This document shows, piece by piece, positions 42,919-50,861 of a stretch of DNA of 50,861 nucleotides. Every line of letters begins with the position of its first letter. The first letter of the stretch is position 1. A program made the position numbers and the translations under genes. The notes under the pieces are model-generated. The model saw only the letters and a program-made list of their open reading frames with translations. It did not search any database and was not told where the DNA came from. Source of the stretch: Limisphaerales bacterium (GTDB taxonomy: Bacteria; Verrucomicrobiota; Verrucomicrobiia; Limisphaerales; SXTU01); NCBI GenBank assembly GCA_009773355.1, contig WRPG01000062.1, forward strand, positions 1 through 50,861, given 5' to 3'.

Positions 42919-43905
42919 TCACTTCTCCGGCGCGGCGGGCTTTTCGGCGGCGGGTTTCACATCCTCGGCCTTGTGACCGGAAATGTGTGCGCCCTGTTGA
43001 ATCCACCGGATGACGTGCATCACCTCGTCGGGCGTGAGCGAGCCTTTGCCCGTGGGCGGCATCACATCGTCATCGGCTGGCGGCAGGAGGATGAGGCGGA
43101 CGAGATTGCTGGCGAACGGGTCGCCGGGCTTGACCGCGAGCTTGTCGCTGTCGCCGCCCTTGAGCGCGATGGCGGGCTGGTCCATGCGATACTTGCCCTT
43201 CTGCTTCTCCGGCCCGTGGCAGTTCAGGCATTTCGTGTCGAAGATCGGCTTCACCTTTTCGAGGTAGAACTTCTCCTGCTCGTTGCCGCCGGCGGCATCC
43301 GAAGCCGTCGCGGCAACCGGCTCCTCCTCCACCATCGCCTTCACGAACTCCGGCGCGTTCTTGGTCAGGTAATTCGAGCCGTGCGTGAGGTTGCCCCCCT
43401 CATGCCCGGCGATGACCAGCAGGGCAATGTTCCCGAGCAGCAGCACGCGGTAGCCGCCCCGCAGGAGCGGCCGGGGCGCGTCGCCATCGGCCTCGCGATA
43501 GCCGAGCCACTGGAGCACGAGCGTTACGACGGTGAGCACGCCCACGGCGATGCCGTAGTTCTTGTGCGCGGCGAGCGTCTGCGGGTCGTATTCCGCGCCG
43601 CTCGCGCGCAACATGCCCAGCACGATGGTCAGGACGGTCGTGGCGACGCTCAGGCTGAGCATCAGCGTGATGACGGGCTGCACATTGGCCTTCGGTCGCC
43701 ACAGGTAGAAAAGGTCCACGAGGAAGGCCATCGTCACAAAGCCAATCGGGAAGTGCAGCAGGATGGAGTGGAACGGGCCAAGGAACGGCTGCCATTGGAA
43801 AATCCCGCCGCCGCGCTCCGCCGCCAGCAGCTCCGGGACGATGACCACCACCAGCCCCATCGCGAGCCAAACCGTCAGGCGCGTCATGCCAAATCGTGTT
43901 CTCAT
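42919..43905 (-). CDS. DUF2231 membrane protein with C-terminal planctomycete-type cytochrome c
   Basis: The protein has 328 residues from ATG 43905. The N-terminal half has a signal-like helix and about four membrane segments with FHSILLHFPIGFVTMAFLVD, the DUF2231 mark with a His likely to be a heme or metal ligand, and LLLGNIALLVIAGHEGGNLT. The C-terminal half is a cytochrome c domain with KCLNCHGPEKQKGKYRMDQP (CLNCH), MPPTGKGSLTPDEVMHVIRW and an Ala/Pro-rich tail. It is probably an inner-membrane electron carrier with the heme outside the cytoplasm. The gene is followed by ruvB on the same strand. Relatives in PVC genomes are common but of unknown role. Confidence 0.9.
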   Translation of the reverse strand: MRTRFGMTRLTVWLAMGLVVVIVPELLAAERGGGIFQWQPFLGPFHSILLHFPIGFVTMAFLVDLFYLWRPKANVQPVITLMLSLSVATTVLTIVLGMLRASGAEYDPQTLAAHKNYGIAVGVLTVVTLVLQWLGYREADGDAPRPLLRGGYRVLLLGNIALLVIAGHEGGNLTHGSNYLTKNAPEFVKAMVEEEPVAATASDAAGGNEQEKFYLEKVKPIFDTKCLNCHGPEKQKGKYRMDQPAIALKGGDSDKLAVKPGDPFASNLVRLILLPPADDDVMPPTGKGSLTPDEVMHVIRWIQQGAHISGHKAEDVKPAAEKPAAPEK

Positions 43906-44033
43906 AGCGTGTGCGTCCCGGACATCGCCTGGTCACAGGCGGACGCAACGGGACTTAACGGGAGGGCTGACGAAGCGCAGCGGAATCAGACCATGCCAAA
44001 ATTGCCCAAGGCACCGCAGCGCTTGGCTTGCGC

Positions 44034-45905
44034 CTACTGCACGACGAGGTCGAATGCGAGGCTGCGGTTGAGCAGCGGGGCAAGCGCCGCCGAAAGTTCT
44101 GCCCAAGTCAGGTCTGGCGCGGCCAGCACGAGCGGGCGCGGGGCGGCGAGCCGGCCATCGGCCAGCAGGGACTCCAGCGCCGCCGTATTGGGCAACTCGA
44201 TGAGCGCGGCCTTGGCAATCTCCGGCGCGCTGAACATCGCCTCGATGCCGGGGCGCTGCGGGTCGGGCAGGCGGCGCGCAGCGGCGAGCTTCACGGCACC
44301 GCCGGACTTGGTCACGCGGAGCACGAGATTCGCGGGAATGACGGTGGCCGGGAAGGTGACGCTGCTGAAGGCGGTCGAGTCGGCGTTGAAGAGCGTCGTG
44401 GACGGCGCGTTGTCGAGATTCGCGTGCAGCGGCGCGATGGCGGCAAGCGCGGTGGCGACGTGCCGCAACGGCGTGCCCGGCTCGGGCTTCAGGCTGGCGG
44501 CCACGTCCCAGCCGAGGTGACGGCGCACGGCGATGACCTCGCCGAACTGCGCGGCGGGCGGGAGCGGGCGGCCCGCGAAGGCGGCGACGAGCGCGGCGTC
44601 ATTGAACTCGAACTTGCCGTCGGGCCACACGCGCAGGCTCAAGTCCACGCGGCCCGGCTTGGGCGAAAGCGGCTTCAACGCGGCGGCGGTGCGGAGGTCG
44701 GCGGTGAGCTTCGCCGCGGCGGGCGAGAGCGTGGCGGGGTCCACGGCGCGGAGCGGGCCGGCCAGTTCGCCGAGGTAAAGGCGGAGCAGCTTGAGCGGTT
44801 CGTTGCGCGCGCCGGTGAGCGGCTTGTCGGCGGCAGCGCGCACGAGCTGCGTCACCAGCTCGCGGTCGAGCTGCCAGGTGACCGGGATGAGGTTCGAGGG
44901 GACGCGCAGGGAACCGGAGGTTTCGCGCAAGTCCACGAAGACCTGGTAGGCGCCGAACGGCTCGCCAACGAAGAGTTCGTGGCTGAACAGAACTTCGCGC
45001 TCAACGAAGCTGCCGGAGGGAATGCGCAGCGACTCCGCCGGGCCGAGGTCCGGCTCGGTGAACGGAACCACGCGGGTGCCGTTGGTGGCGACCAGCCACA
45101 AGTCGAGGCACGCCGGCCAGTCGAGGCGCTGCTCGGCACGGCTGGTGTTGGTGAGCCGGAGTTTGAGCGGCGCGGGCTGGAAGGGCACGAGCTTCGCCGG
45201 GCCGGCGAGTTCGAGGCGCAACTGCCGCGTGGCCGCGCGCGCGGCGCGCTCGGCGAGATAGTCGGCGACGGACAGGAGGCTGAGTTCCAGCTCGGTGCTG
45301 GTGGTGCGGCCGTTCCAGAGCGCGACGCCGCGCGGCATCTGCGGGCGTTGCTTGGGCTGCACGCCGAGATACTGTGCGTGAAGCCGGTAGTCGCCGGTGA
45401 ACTCCGCCTTCACCCAGTCGGCCAGCCGCGTGCTGAACTCCTGCGTCGCGCCGGGCGCGAGCCGCACCGCGCGCGCGAACTGGTGCGCCTGCGCCGGGCC
45501 GGCGACGGTGGACTCGACGGTAAGCTCGCCGAGCTTGCGGGTCTGCTTGCAGTGGTCGCACTTGGGGCTGTAGATGCCGGAGCCGGGGCCGGTGTGCGGC
45601 GGCACGATGCCGGTGACAGGCGGCGGCGGGCCTTGGCGCTTCATCTCGACCTTTCCGTTGTTGCGGCAGCAGCCCTCCCACATGAACGCGAGCGCCTGCG
45701 TCGAGGTGTTCGTGAAGCGCCAGACCAGTTGCGTCGGGTCGCCGATGACGTGGGTCTGCGCGGGCGGGATGGAAATCTCGACGCGAACCGGCTCGTTGGA
45801 GGCGGGCCGGGCGGAGGGGCGAAGCAGCGGCGGCGGGGCGGGCTGGGCGAAGGCAGGCGTGCCGCAACCGAGAAAGAACATCAGCAGGGCAAACCAGCGG
45901 ACCAT
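44034..45905 (-). CDS. Hypothetical secreted protein with CC and CxxC cysteines
   Basis: The protein has 623 residues from ATG 45905, chosen for its signal peptide (WFALLMFFLGCGTPAFAQ); a longer frame upstream is mostly palindromic repeat. The Cys within the signal could be a lipobox Cys, but the context (FFLGC) is atypical. The mature part has beta-rich segments (about 40-330) resembling immunoglobulin-like export domains: VRVEISIPPAQTHVIGDPTQ followed by LVWRFTNTSTQALAFMWEGC, and LRLTNTSRAEQRLDWPACLD. The cysteines CC and, 37 residues later, CDHC (CxxC, no following His, so not heme c) may bind a metal. The C-terminal part (about 330-623) is Ala/Leu-rich. No family is recognised. Confidence 0.75.
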   Translation of the reverse strand: MVRWFALLMFFLGCGTPAFAQPAPPPLLRPSARPASNEPVRVEISIPPAQTHVIGDPTQLVWRFTNTSTQALAFMWEGCCRNNGKVEMKRQGPPPPVTGIVPPHTGPGSGIYSPKCDHCKQTRKLGELTVESTVAGPAQAHQFARAVRLAPGATQEFSTRLADWVKAEFTGDYRLHAQYLGVQPKQRPQMPRGVALWNGRTTSTELELSLLSVADYLAERAARAATRQLRLELAGPAKLVPFQPAPLKLRLTNTSRAEQRLDWPACLDLWLVATNGTRVVPFTEPDLGPAESLRIPSGSFVEREVLFSHELFVGEPFGAYQVFVDLRETSGSLRVPSNLIPVTWQLDRELVTQLVRAAADKPLTGARNEPLKLLRLYLGELAGPLRAVDPATLSPAAAKLTADLRTAAALKPLSPKPGRVDLSLRVWPDGKFEFNDAALVAAFAGRPLPPAAQFGEVIAVRRHLGWDVAASLKPEPGTPLRHVATALAAIAPLHANLDNAPSTTLFNADSTAFSSVTFPATVIPANLVLRVTKSGGAVKLAAARRLPDPQRPGIEAMFSAPEIAKAALIELPNTAALESLLADGRLAAPRPLVLAAPDLTWAELSAALAPLLNRSLAFDLVVQ

Positions 45906-45917
45906 CGCGCGGCGAAG

Positions 45918-45984
45918 GGAGCGCAGGTGTCCAACCTGCGCGGGCGGCAGGCGCACGAACGCGCAGGTTGGACACCTGCGCTCC
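45918..45984. repeat. Perfect 24-bp inverted repeat with a 19-base loop
   Basis: The arms 45918-45941 (ggagcgcaggtgtccaacct on) and 45961-45984 (ending gacacctgcgctcc) are exactly complementary. It begins 12 bases upstream of the minus-strand ATG at 45905, so in that mRNA it would form a strong stem near the start codon. No second copy is seen in the window. Confidence 0.9.
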
Positions 45985-46049
45985 GGTTCGGTGATTGGCA
46001 TCGCGCGCCATTGGTAGCATGGGAAGCGGCGCGGAGCGAATTCTGTCCG

Positions 46050-46155
46050 CCCCCGTGCCGGCGATTTGCAATCGCCGTCCTGAGCGTTGAGCCAGCAAGG
46101 CATCGCCGAACTGTTGTTCGTCTCGGACGGCGATTGCAAATCGCCGGCACGGGGG
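46050..46155. repeat. Nested palindromic element, perfect 31-bp arms
   Basis: The arms 46050-46080 and 46125-46155 are exactly complementary over 31 bases with a 44-base loop. The core is ggcgatttgcaatcgcc in one arm and ggcgattgcaaatcgcc in the other, each a hairpin by itself. Same family as 27723-27794 and 31099-31194. Confidence 0.93.
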
Positions 46156-46212
46156 AGTTCGCCGCGCTTGGCAGACGGGGACGTTTCCGCGACTGTCTCC
46201 CGCACCACGCTT

Positions 46213-47724
46213 ATGAACTCACGCCGTTTCATACTCACCATTCTGTTTGCCGCGCTGGCCCCGTTCGGCCCGCTGCGCGCCGCCGATGCCCTGAAGCCGA
46301 ATTTCATTCTCATCAACATTGACGACCTGGGCTACGCGGACATCGAACCGTTCGGCTCGAAGCTCAACCGCACGCCGCATCTGAACCGCCTCGCCGCCGA
46401 GGGGATGAAGCTCACGAGCTTCTACGGCGCGCCCGTGTGCTCGCCCTCGCGCGCGGCGTTGATGACCGGCTGCTACCCGAAGCGCGCGCTGCCGATTCCT
46501 CATGTGCTCTTCCCGGCGGGCGCGGTGGGGTTGAATCCGAACGAGCGCACGGTCGCAGAAGTGTTGAAGGACGCCGGCTACGCGACCGGCTGCATCGGCA
46601 AGTGGCATCTCGGCGACCAGCCGGAGTTTCTCCCGACGCGGCAGGGCTTCGACTACTACCTCGGCATCCCCTACTCGAACGACATGGGCCCGGCGGAGGA
46701 CGGCTCGAAGAGCGACCTCGGCGCGAAGCTGCCCGAGCCGAAACTCGCCAACCTCACCGGCAACGACGAGGCCGGCCTGCGCGGCCAGAGCCAGCCGCCG
46801 CTGCCGCTGCTGGAGAACGAGCGGGTCATCGCGCGCGTGCGGCAGGAGGAGCAGCAGGGCATCGTCGAGCGCTACACCACGGCGGCGGTGAAGTTAATCC
46901 GCGCGCACAAGGACCGCCGGTTCTTCCTCTACCTGCCGCACAACGCCGTCCATTTCCCGCTCTATCCGGGCAAGGCGTTTCAAGGGAAGTCGCGCAACGG
47001 CCTCTACGGCGACTGGGTCGAGGAGATGGACTGGAGCATCGGGCAGGTGATGGGCGCGCTGCGCGAATTGAAGCTCGACCGCAACACGCTGGTCCTCTTC
47101 ACGTCGGACAACGGCGGCACCGGGCGGGCGGTGAACGCGCCGTTGCGCGGCTTCAAGGCCAGCACCTGGGAAGGCGGCATCCGCGTGCCGACCATCGCCT
47201 GGTGGCCGGGCAAGATTCCGGCGGGTGCGAGCAGCGGAGCCATCGCGAGCATGATGGATGTGCTGCCGACCTTCGCGAAACTGGCCGGGGGCGTGGTGCC
47301 GGGCGACCGGAAGATTGACGGCATTGACCTCTGGTCCGTGCTCTCCGGCAAGGCGCAGGACTCGGGCCGCGAAGCCTTCTACTACTTCCGCGGCCCGGTG
47401 CTTGAAGCGGTGCGCTCCGGGCCGTGGAAGCTCCACCTCATCGCGCGCGGCCCGACCGGCCCGAAGGCGAAGCAGGCCAAGGACGCCGGCGAGCAGCCGC
47501 CCATCCTGCACCACCTCGACACCGACATCGGCGAGACGAGGAACGTCGCCGCCGCGAACCCCGACGTGGTGAAGCGCCTGCAAGCCCTCGCGGACAAGAT
47601 GGGCGCGGACCTTGGCGCAACGCAGTTCGGAGCCGGCTCGCGTCCGCTGGGCCGGGTGGAAAGACCGCAACCGCTGATTGGCCGCGACGGAAAGATCCGC
47701 GCGGGCTTCGAGCCAGGGCGGTGA
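46213..47724 (+). CDS. Secreted sulfatase (second copy)
   Basis: The protein has 503 residues from ATG 46213 with a signal peptide (RFILTILFAALAPFGPLRAA). Motifs are LINIDDLGYADIEPFG with the metal-binding Asp pair, VCSPSRAALMTGCYP with Cys76 as the formylglycine site (CxPxR), GCIGKWHLGDQPEFLPTRQG, PHNAVHFPLYPGKAF and FTSDNGGTGRAVNAPLRGFK. It is a separate branch from the sulfatase at 40420, with a longer C-terminal part. It acts outside the cytoplasm on sulfate esters of unknown substrates. The long frame upstream of the ATG is mostly the palindromic repeat and is not counted. Confidence 0.93.
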   Translation: MNSRRFILTILFAALAPFGPLRAADALKPNFILINIDDLGYADIEPFGSKLNRTPHLNRLAAEGMKLTSFYGAPVCSPSRAALMTGCYPKRALPIPHVLFPAGAVGLNPNERTVAEVLKDAGYATGCIGKWHLGDQPEFLPTRQGFDYYLGIPYSNDMGPAEDGSKSDLGAKLPEPKLANLTGNDEAGLRGQSQPPLPLLENERVIARVRQEEQQGIVERYTTAAVKLIRAHKDRRFFLYLPHNAVHFPLYPGKAFQGKSRNGLYGDWVEEMDWSIGQVMGALRELKLDRNTLVLFTSDNGGTGRAVNAPLRGFKASTWEGGIRVPTIAWWPGKIPAGASSGAIASMMDVLPTFAKLAGGVVPGDRKIDGIDLWSVLSGKAQDSGREAFYYFRGPVLEAVRSGPWKLHLIARGPTGPKAKQAKDAGEQPPILHHLDTDIGETRNVAAANPDVVKRLQALADKMGADLGATQFGAGSRPLGRVERPQPLIGRDGKIRAGFEPGR

Positions 47725-47750
47725 GCGGCGACGGGGCGGGAAAATGAAAG

Positions 47751-47778
47751 CCCGCCCCGCGTCGAAACGCGGAGCGGG
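47751..47778. terminator. Hairpin between convergent sulfatase and EF-hand genes
   Basis: The sequence cccgccccgcgt pairs with acgcggagcggg around a CGAA loop, with one bulged base on each side. It lies between the stops of the two convergent genes. On the minus strand it is followed by a weak T-rich run (ctttcatttt), so it may end the EF-hand transcript. Confidence 0.6.
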
Positions 47779-47825
47779 TCAAACCTAACCAAAGGCGGAC
47801 TCAACTCCGCCAAGGGGATCAAGGC

Positions 47826-48077
47826 CTACTTGTTCTTCTTCTTGCCGCCGAGGCGGACGCCGGCGTCCTTGGCCTTCTTCTTGTCGTCGTCGCTGATCTT
47901 GGCGGCCTCGCCTTCATCGAGCTTGCCGTCCTTGTTGGTGTCGTATTTCTCGGTCAGCTCCTTGCGGACCTTCTCCGCTTCCGGGGAGAGGGGCTTCTTT
48001 TCCTTCTTCTCGGCGGCGCTGACGGTGAGGGCCGACGCGGTCAAAAGGCCGAGGGCGATAAGGGCGAGCTTCTTCAT
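47826..48077 (-). CDS. Small exported EF-hand protein
   Basis: The protein has 83 residues from ATG 48077. It has a signal peptide (KKLALIALGLLTASALTVSA), a Lys/Glu-rich linker, and one canonical calcium-binding EF-hand loop, DTNKDGKLDEGE (residues 46-57, with Asp, Asn, Asp and a Glu at position 12), then a basic tail (RLGGKKKNK). A single EF-hand can pair with another copy. It is probably a periplasmic or secreted calcium-binding protein; the partner is unknown. The leader is AC-rich (aacaacaacaaacgcag). It precedes a hairpin on its own strand and is converged on by a sulfatase gene. Confidence 0.88.
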   Translation of the reverse strand: MKKLALIALGLLTASALTVSAAEKKEKKPLSPEAEKVRKELTEKYDTNKDGKLDEGEAAKISDDDKKKAKDAGVRLGGKKKNK

Positions 48078-48223
48078 GATGTTTGTTCTGCGTTTGTTGT
48101 TGTTAGCGCCGGCACGGGCCGGCGAGGAGGGCAGACGGAGGGCTGGCGAGGAAGGTTACGGGGGCATAGCCCCGCCAAGCCAAGCGGGCCAGTCGTCCAA
48201 AACGAAGCCCCCCCGAAAGCAGC

Positions 48224-48246
48224 GAGGCCGCCTCGCGGGCGGCCTC
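48224..48246 (-). terminator. Hairpin after the coiled-coil gene
   Basis: A perfect 9-bp stem (gaggccgcc/ggcggcctc, loop tcgcg) lies 28 bases beyond the stop of the coiled-coil gene on the minus strand. It has no clear U-run, so its function as a terminator is uncertain. Confidence 0.5.
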
Positions 48247-48274
48247 GGCGGGTGAAATCCGACTCACGCCAGGC

Positions 48275-50861
48275 TCATGGCTCGGCGAGGATCTTGGCGC
48301 GCTCCTGATGATACTGGCGCGGGGTGATCTTGTCCGTGAGGTATTGCTGCAGGAGTTCCTTCAACCGCTGCTCCTTGGGCTTCACGGGACCTTTCTTGGT
48401 GGTGGTGGGTGCTGCCGGGGCGGTCGGGGCGGGAGCCTTGGTGGTGGCGGCACCGGGCGTGGTTGACGGCGCGGCGGGCGCTGGCTTCTTGGCAGCCGCA
48501 GCCTTGCGCTCGGCCTCGGCGCGCTGGCGCTCCATCTCCTTCAAGCGGGCCTCGGTCTCAGCCTGCTTCTTCGCCTCGGCCTTCTTTGCCGCCTCGGCGT
48601 CGGCTTTGGCTTTGGCTTCGGCCTTCTTCTGCGCCTCAACGGCTTCCTTGGCCTTGCGATCGGCTTCCGCCGCCATGCGCTTGGCCTCGGCGTCGGCCTT
48701 GGCCTTGGCCTCGGCTTCCATCTTGACGCGGAGGGCGGCGGCCTCGCGCTCGAAGCGCGCGGCGTCCTCTTGCGCCTTCATCGAGGCCTTGAGCGCGGTC
48801 TCAGCGGCGGCCTTGGCCTTCTTGTCGGCCTCCAGTTTCGCCTTGGCCTCGGCCTGGGCGCGCATGGCGGCCTCCTCCTGCGATTTGCGGAGCGCGGTTT
48901 CCTGCGCCTCGCGAACGCGACGCTCCTCATCCATTTTCTGTTTGGCGAGGCGCTCCGATTCGGCGGCGGCCTTGCGCTGCATTTCAAGTTTCGCCCTGGC
49001 TTCCGCCTCGGCCTGACGGGCGGCCTCAAGCTGGGCCTTGCGGGCGGTCTCGATCCGGGCCTCGGCGGCGGCCTTGGCCTGACGCGCGTGTTCGGCGGCC
49101 AGTTTGGCGCGGGTTTCGGCTTCGGCCTCCTGCGCCTTGCGTTTGGCCTCGGCCTCGGCGGCGGTCTTCTTCGCGGCCTCCTCGCGGGCCTTCAGGTCGG
49201 CGCGGGCCTGGGCCTCGGCGGCGTCGCGGGCTTTCTTGTCCGCCTCGGCCTTGAGCTTCGCGTCGGCGTCGGCTTTCTTTTTGGCTTCCACCTGAGCCTT
49301 GGCCTCGGCGGCTTTCCGTTCGGTTTCAAGCTTGGCTTTGAGTTCAGCGTCGCGCTTTGCCTGGCGGTCAGTTGCCTCCTTGGCTTGCTTGTCGGCCGCC
49401 ATCTTCGCCTTGGCGTCAGCGGCCGCCTTCCGGTCGGCTTCCAGCTTGGCCTTGCGGTCAGCCTCGGCCTTTTTCTCGGCATCAACTTTCGCCTTGGCCT
49501 CCGCAGCCTTGCGATCCGCCTCGGCCTTCTTGTCCGCCTCCATCTTCAACTTCGCGGCCTCGGCGGCCTTCTTGTCGGCTTCCAGCCTGGCCTTGCGCTC
49601 GACCTCGGCCTTGCGTTCGGCTTCGAGCTTGGCGGCCTTCTCGGCGGCGGACCGGGCCTTGGCGTCGGCCTCGGCTTTGCGCTCCGCCTCCAGACGGGCC
49701 ATGCGCTCGGCCTCCAGTTTCTTGTCGGCCTCGGCCTTGGCTTTCGCCGCTGCGGCTTTGGCCTGCTGATCGGAAGTGGTGGGAGCCTTCGGAGTGGAGG
49801 CCTTCGGAGTTGGAGCGGCGGCGGGCGCGGGTGCCGGCTTGGGCTGGGCGGCCATCTTGGACTTGGCAGCGGCGGCCTGTTTCTCCGCCTCCGCTTTGGC
49901 CTTCTTGTCGGCTTCCATTTTGGCCTTGGCTGTTGCTGCCGCCTTGTCGGCCTCGAGTTTGGCGAGGCGCTCGGCCTCCGCCTTGGCCTTCTTCTCAGCC
50001 TCCATCCTGGCCTTGGCTTCGGCGGCGGATTTCTTCTCCGCGTCGAGCCGGGCCAGGCGTTCAGCTTGGGCTTTCTTCTCGGCTTCCAGCTTGGCCTTCT
50101 TGTCGGCCTCCAGCTTCGCCTTGCGATCCAGTTCGGCTTTCTTGGCGGCTTCCTCGGCGGCCTTGGCACGGGCGGCGTCTTCCATCGCCTTCGCGCGCTT
50201 GGCGGCCTCGGCCTCCGTCTTGGCCTTGGCTTCCATCGCGGTCTTGGCCTTGCGGTCGGATTCGGCTTTTGCCTCGGCCTCGGCCTTCATGCGGCGCTCG
50301 GCTTCGAGCTTGGCCTTGCGATCTGCCTCGGCCCTGGCCTCCGCCTCGGCCTTCATCTTTTTCTCTGCTTCCAATTTTGCCTTGGCCTCGGCGGCGGCCT
50401 TTTTGTCGGCCTCAAGTTTCGCGAGCCGGTCGGCTTCCGCCTTGGCCTTCGCGTCGGCGGCGGCCTTGGCTTTGGCCGCTTCGGCTTCGGCCTTGGCTTT
50501 CTTCTCCTGCTCGGCCTTGGCCTTGGCCTCCTGTTCCGCCTTGGCTTTGGCGGCGGCGGCGGCCAGGGCCTTCGCGTTGTCGGCGGCAGCTTGGGCGGCG
50601 CGGACGGCGTCGGCCTCGATGGAGGCTTTCTTGCCCGCTTCAAGACGGGCGAGCTGGGCGACTTCGGCCTTCTGCTTCGCGGCGGTGGCGGCGGTCGCGG
50701 CTGCCTGGTCGGCGGCGGCGTGGTCAGCCTTTGCCTTTTGGAAGGCGGCCTCAGCGGACTTGAGGGCGGTGGCAGCGGCCTGCTCGGCGCGGGCCTTGGC
50801 CTGCTCATCCGCCTGCGCGGCGGCGAGCGTGGTGGCGGCGGTGGCAGCGGCGGTGGGCGCG
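48275..50861 (-). CDS. Very long Ala/Lys/Glu coiled-coil protein, C-terminal part (start lies beyond the right edge)
   Basis: The frame is open from the right edge to the stop at 48275 (861 residues visible); the real start is outside. Nearly the whole visible part is repeats of the type KAEADRKAKLEADKKAAAEA with heptad-like Lys/Glu/Ala spacing, interrupted once by a Pro/Ala-rich hinge (near 49775-49855, KPAPAPAAAPTPKASTPKAP). A second Pro/Thr/Ala linker (near 48390-48480) leads to a short C-terminal domain, EQRLKELLQQYLTDKITPRQ with YHQERAKILAEP, which resembles the SHOCT-like ending seen in several Verrucomicrobiota proteins. The layout is TolA-like, but no TolA C-terminal domain is seen. 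A structural or envelope-spanning role is possible; the function is unknown. Confidence 0.85.
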   Translation of the reverse strand, partial: APTAAATAATTLAAAQADEQAKARAEQAAATALKSAEAAFQKAKADHAAADQAAATAATAAKQKAEVAQLARLEAGKKASIEADAVRAAQAAADNAKALAAAAAKAKAEQEAKAKAEQEKKAKAEAEAAKAKAAADAKAKAEADRLAKLEADKKAAAEAKAKLEAEKKMKAEAEARAEADRKAKLEAERRMKAEAEAKAESDRKAKTAMEAKAKTEAEAAKRAKAMEDAARAKAAEEAAKKAELDRKAKLEADKKAKLEAEKKAQAERLARLDAEKKSAAEAKARMEAEKKAKAEAERLAKLEADKAAATAKAKMEADKKAKAEAEKQAAAAKSKMAAQPKPAPAPAAAPTPKASTPKAPTTSDQQAKAAAAKAKAEADKKLEAERMARLEAERKAEADAKARSAAEKAAKLEAERKAEVERKARLEADKKAAEAAKLKMEADKKAEADRKAAEAKAKVDAEKKAEADRKAKLEADRKAAADAKAKMAADKQAKEATDRQAKRDAELKAKLETERKAAEAKAQVEAKKKADADAKLKAEADKKARDAAEAQARADLKAREEAAKKTAAEAEAKRKAQEAEAETRAKLAAEHARQAKAAAEARIETARKAQLEAARQAEAEARAKLEMQRKAAAESERLAKQKMDEERRVREAQETALRKSQEEAAMRAQAEAKAKLEADKKAKAAAETALKASMKAQEDAARFEREAAALRVKMEAEAKAKADAEAKRMAAEADRKAKEAVEAQKKAEAKAKADAEAAKKAEAKKQAETEARLKEMERQRAEAERKAAAAKKPAPAAPSTTPGAATTKAPAPTAPAAPTTTKKGPVKPKEQRLKELLQQYLTDKITPRQYHQERAKILAEP

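Larger units (their letters stand above)
45906..46212. other. Divergent intergenic region with two palindromes
   Basis: These 307 bases separate the minus-strand unknown secreted gene (start 45905) from the plus-strand sulfatase (start 46213). They hold two strong palindromes, 45918-45984 and 46050-46155, described separately. No gene or clear sigma-70 promoter is seen, although both flanking genes should start here. Confidence 0.7.

Noticed and set aside
45906-46319. N-terminal extension of the secreted unknown protein
   Set aside because: It is encoded by palindromic repeats and overlaps the sulfatase signal peptide in reverse; the ATG at 45905 gives a proper signal peptide.
41797-46322. 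Two long plus-strand frames opposite ruvB, the DUF2231 gene and the secreted unknown gene
   Set aside because: Both are antisense shadows; the minus frames carry RuvB, cytochrome and signal-peptide features.
48275-50374. Start of the coiled-coil gene at 50374
   Set aside because: That start is a TTG inside the repeat pattern; the frame stays open with the same composition to the window edge, so the true start lies outside.

Overview
The window looks like a chromosomal segment of a GC-rich, Gram-negative member of the PVC group, most likely Verrucomicrobiota (Pedosphaerales/Limisphaerales-like). This is inferred from hallmark families: H-X9-DG prepilin-like proteins starting [18 protein letters not shown], planctomycete-type cytochromes (DUF1549/DUF1553 with DUF1501), a PVC-type CxxCH dehydrogenase-like protein, DUF2231-cytochrome and sulfatases. 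BamA and an OmpH/Skp chaperone show an outer membrane. Shine-Dalgarno sites are mostly not visible, so starts were chosen by signal peptides, domain starts and ATG position.

Left part, minus strand (1-12654), in transcription order: replicative helicase dnaB carrying a 496-residue intein in its Walker A loop, bamA, ompH/skp, a FkbM methyltransferase, then a pelA-like gene and the first 723 codons of a pelB-like gene that runs off the left edge. The last two suggest a Pel-type exopolysaccharide locus continuing outside the window. From 12655 to 15484 there are small unknown ORFs, then pyrR and pyrB with a small conserved gene opposite. From 15833 to 21310 lie two prepilin-like proteins, proC, a Gfo/Idh/MocA oxidoreductase and purA.

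The centre (21528-32666) is accessory-like: a DUF1549/DUF1553 cytochrome, a tiny ORF, a Uma2 endonuclease-like protein and a DUF1501 protein in one tight cluster; an ECF sigma factor, a probable anti-sigma partner and a 590-residue membrane protein bracketed by two same-orientation copies of a 97-bp repeat; a rhombotarget lipoprotein next to its probable protease, rhombosortase; and a Tat/lipoprotein amidohydrolase convergent with and overlapping the rhombosortase.

The right part (32833-50861) holds accA, a Ser/Thr-type protein kinase with an unusual catalytic loop, a secreted sugar-isomerase-like protein, a large propeller/HEAT/cytochrome/discoidin protein, a LamG protein apparently split by a beta-propeller, two sulfatases, ruvB, a DUF2231-cytochrome protein, an unknown secreted protein, a small EF-hand protein and a very long Ala/Lys/Glu coiled-coil protein running off the right edge.

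The most unusual global signal is a set of palindromic elements of several families, seen both between genes and inside reading frames. One nested palindrome family occurs three times (27723, 31099 and 46050), once in-frame inside a gene and once as the N-terminal coding sequence of another. No tRNA, rRNA, CRISPR array or transposase gene was recognised.
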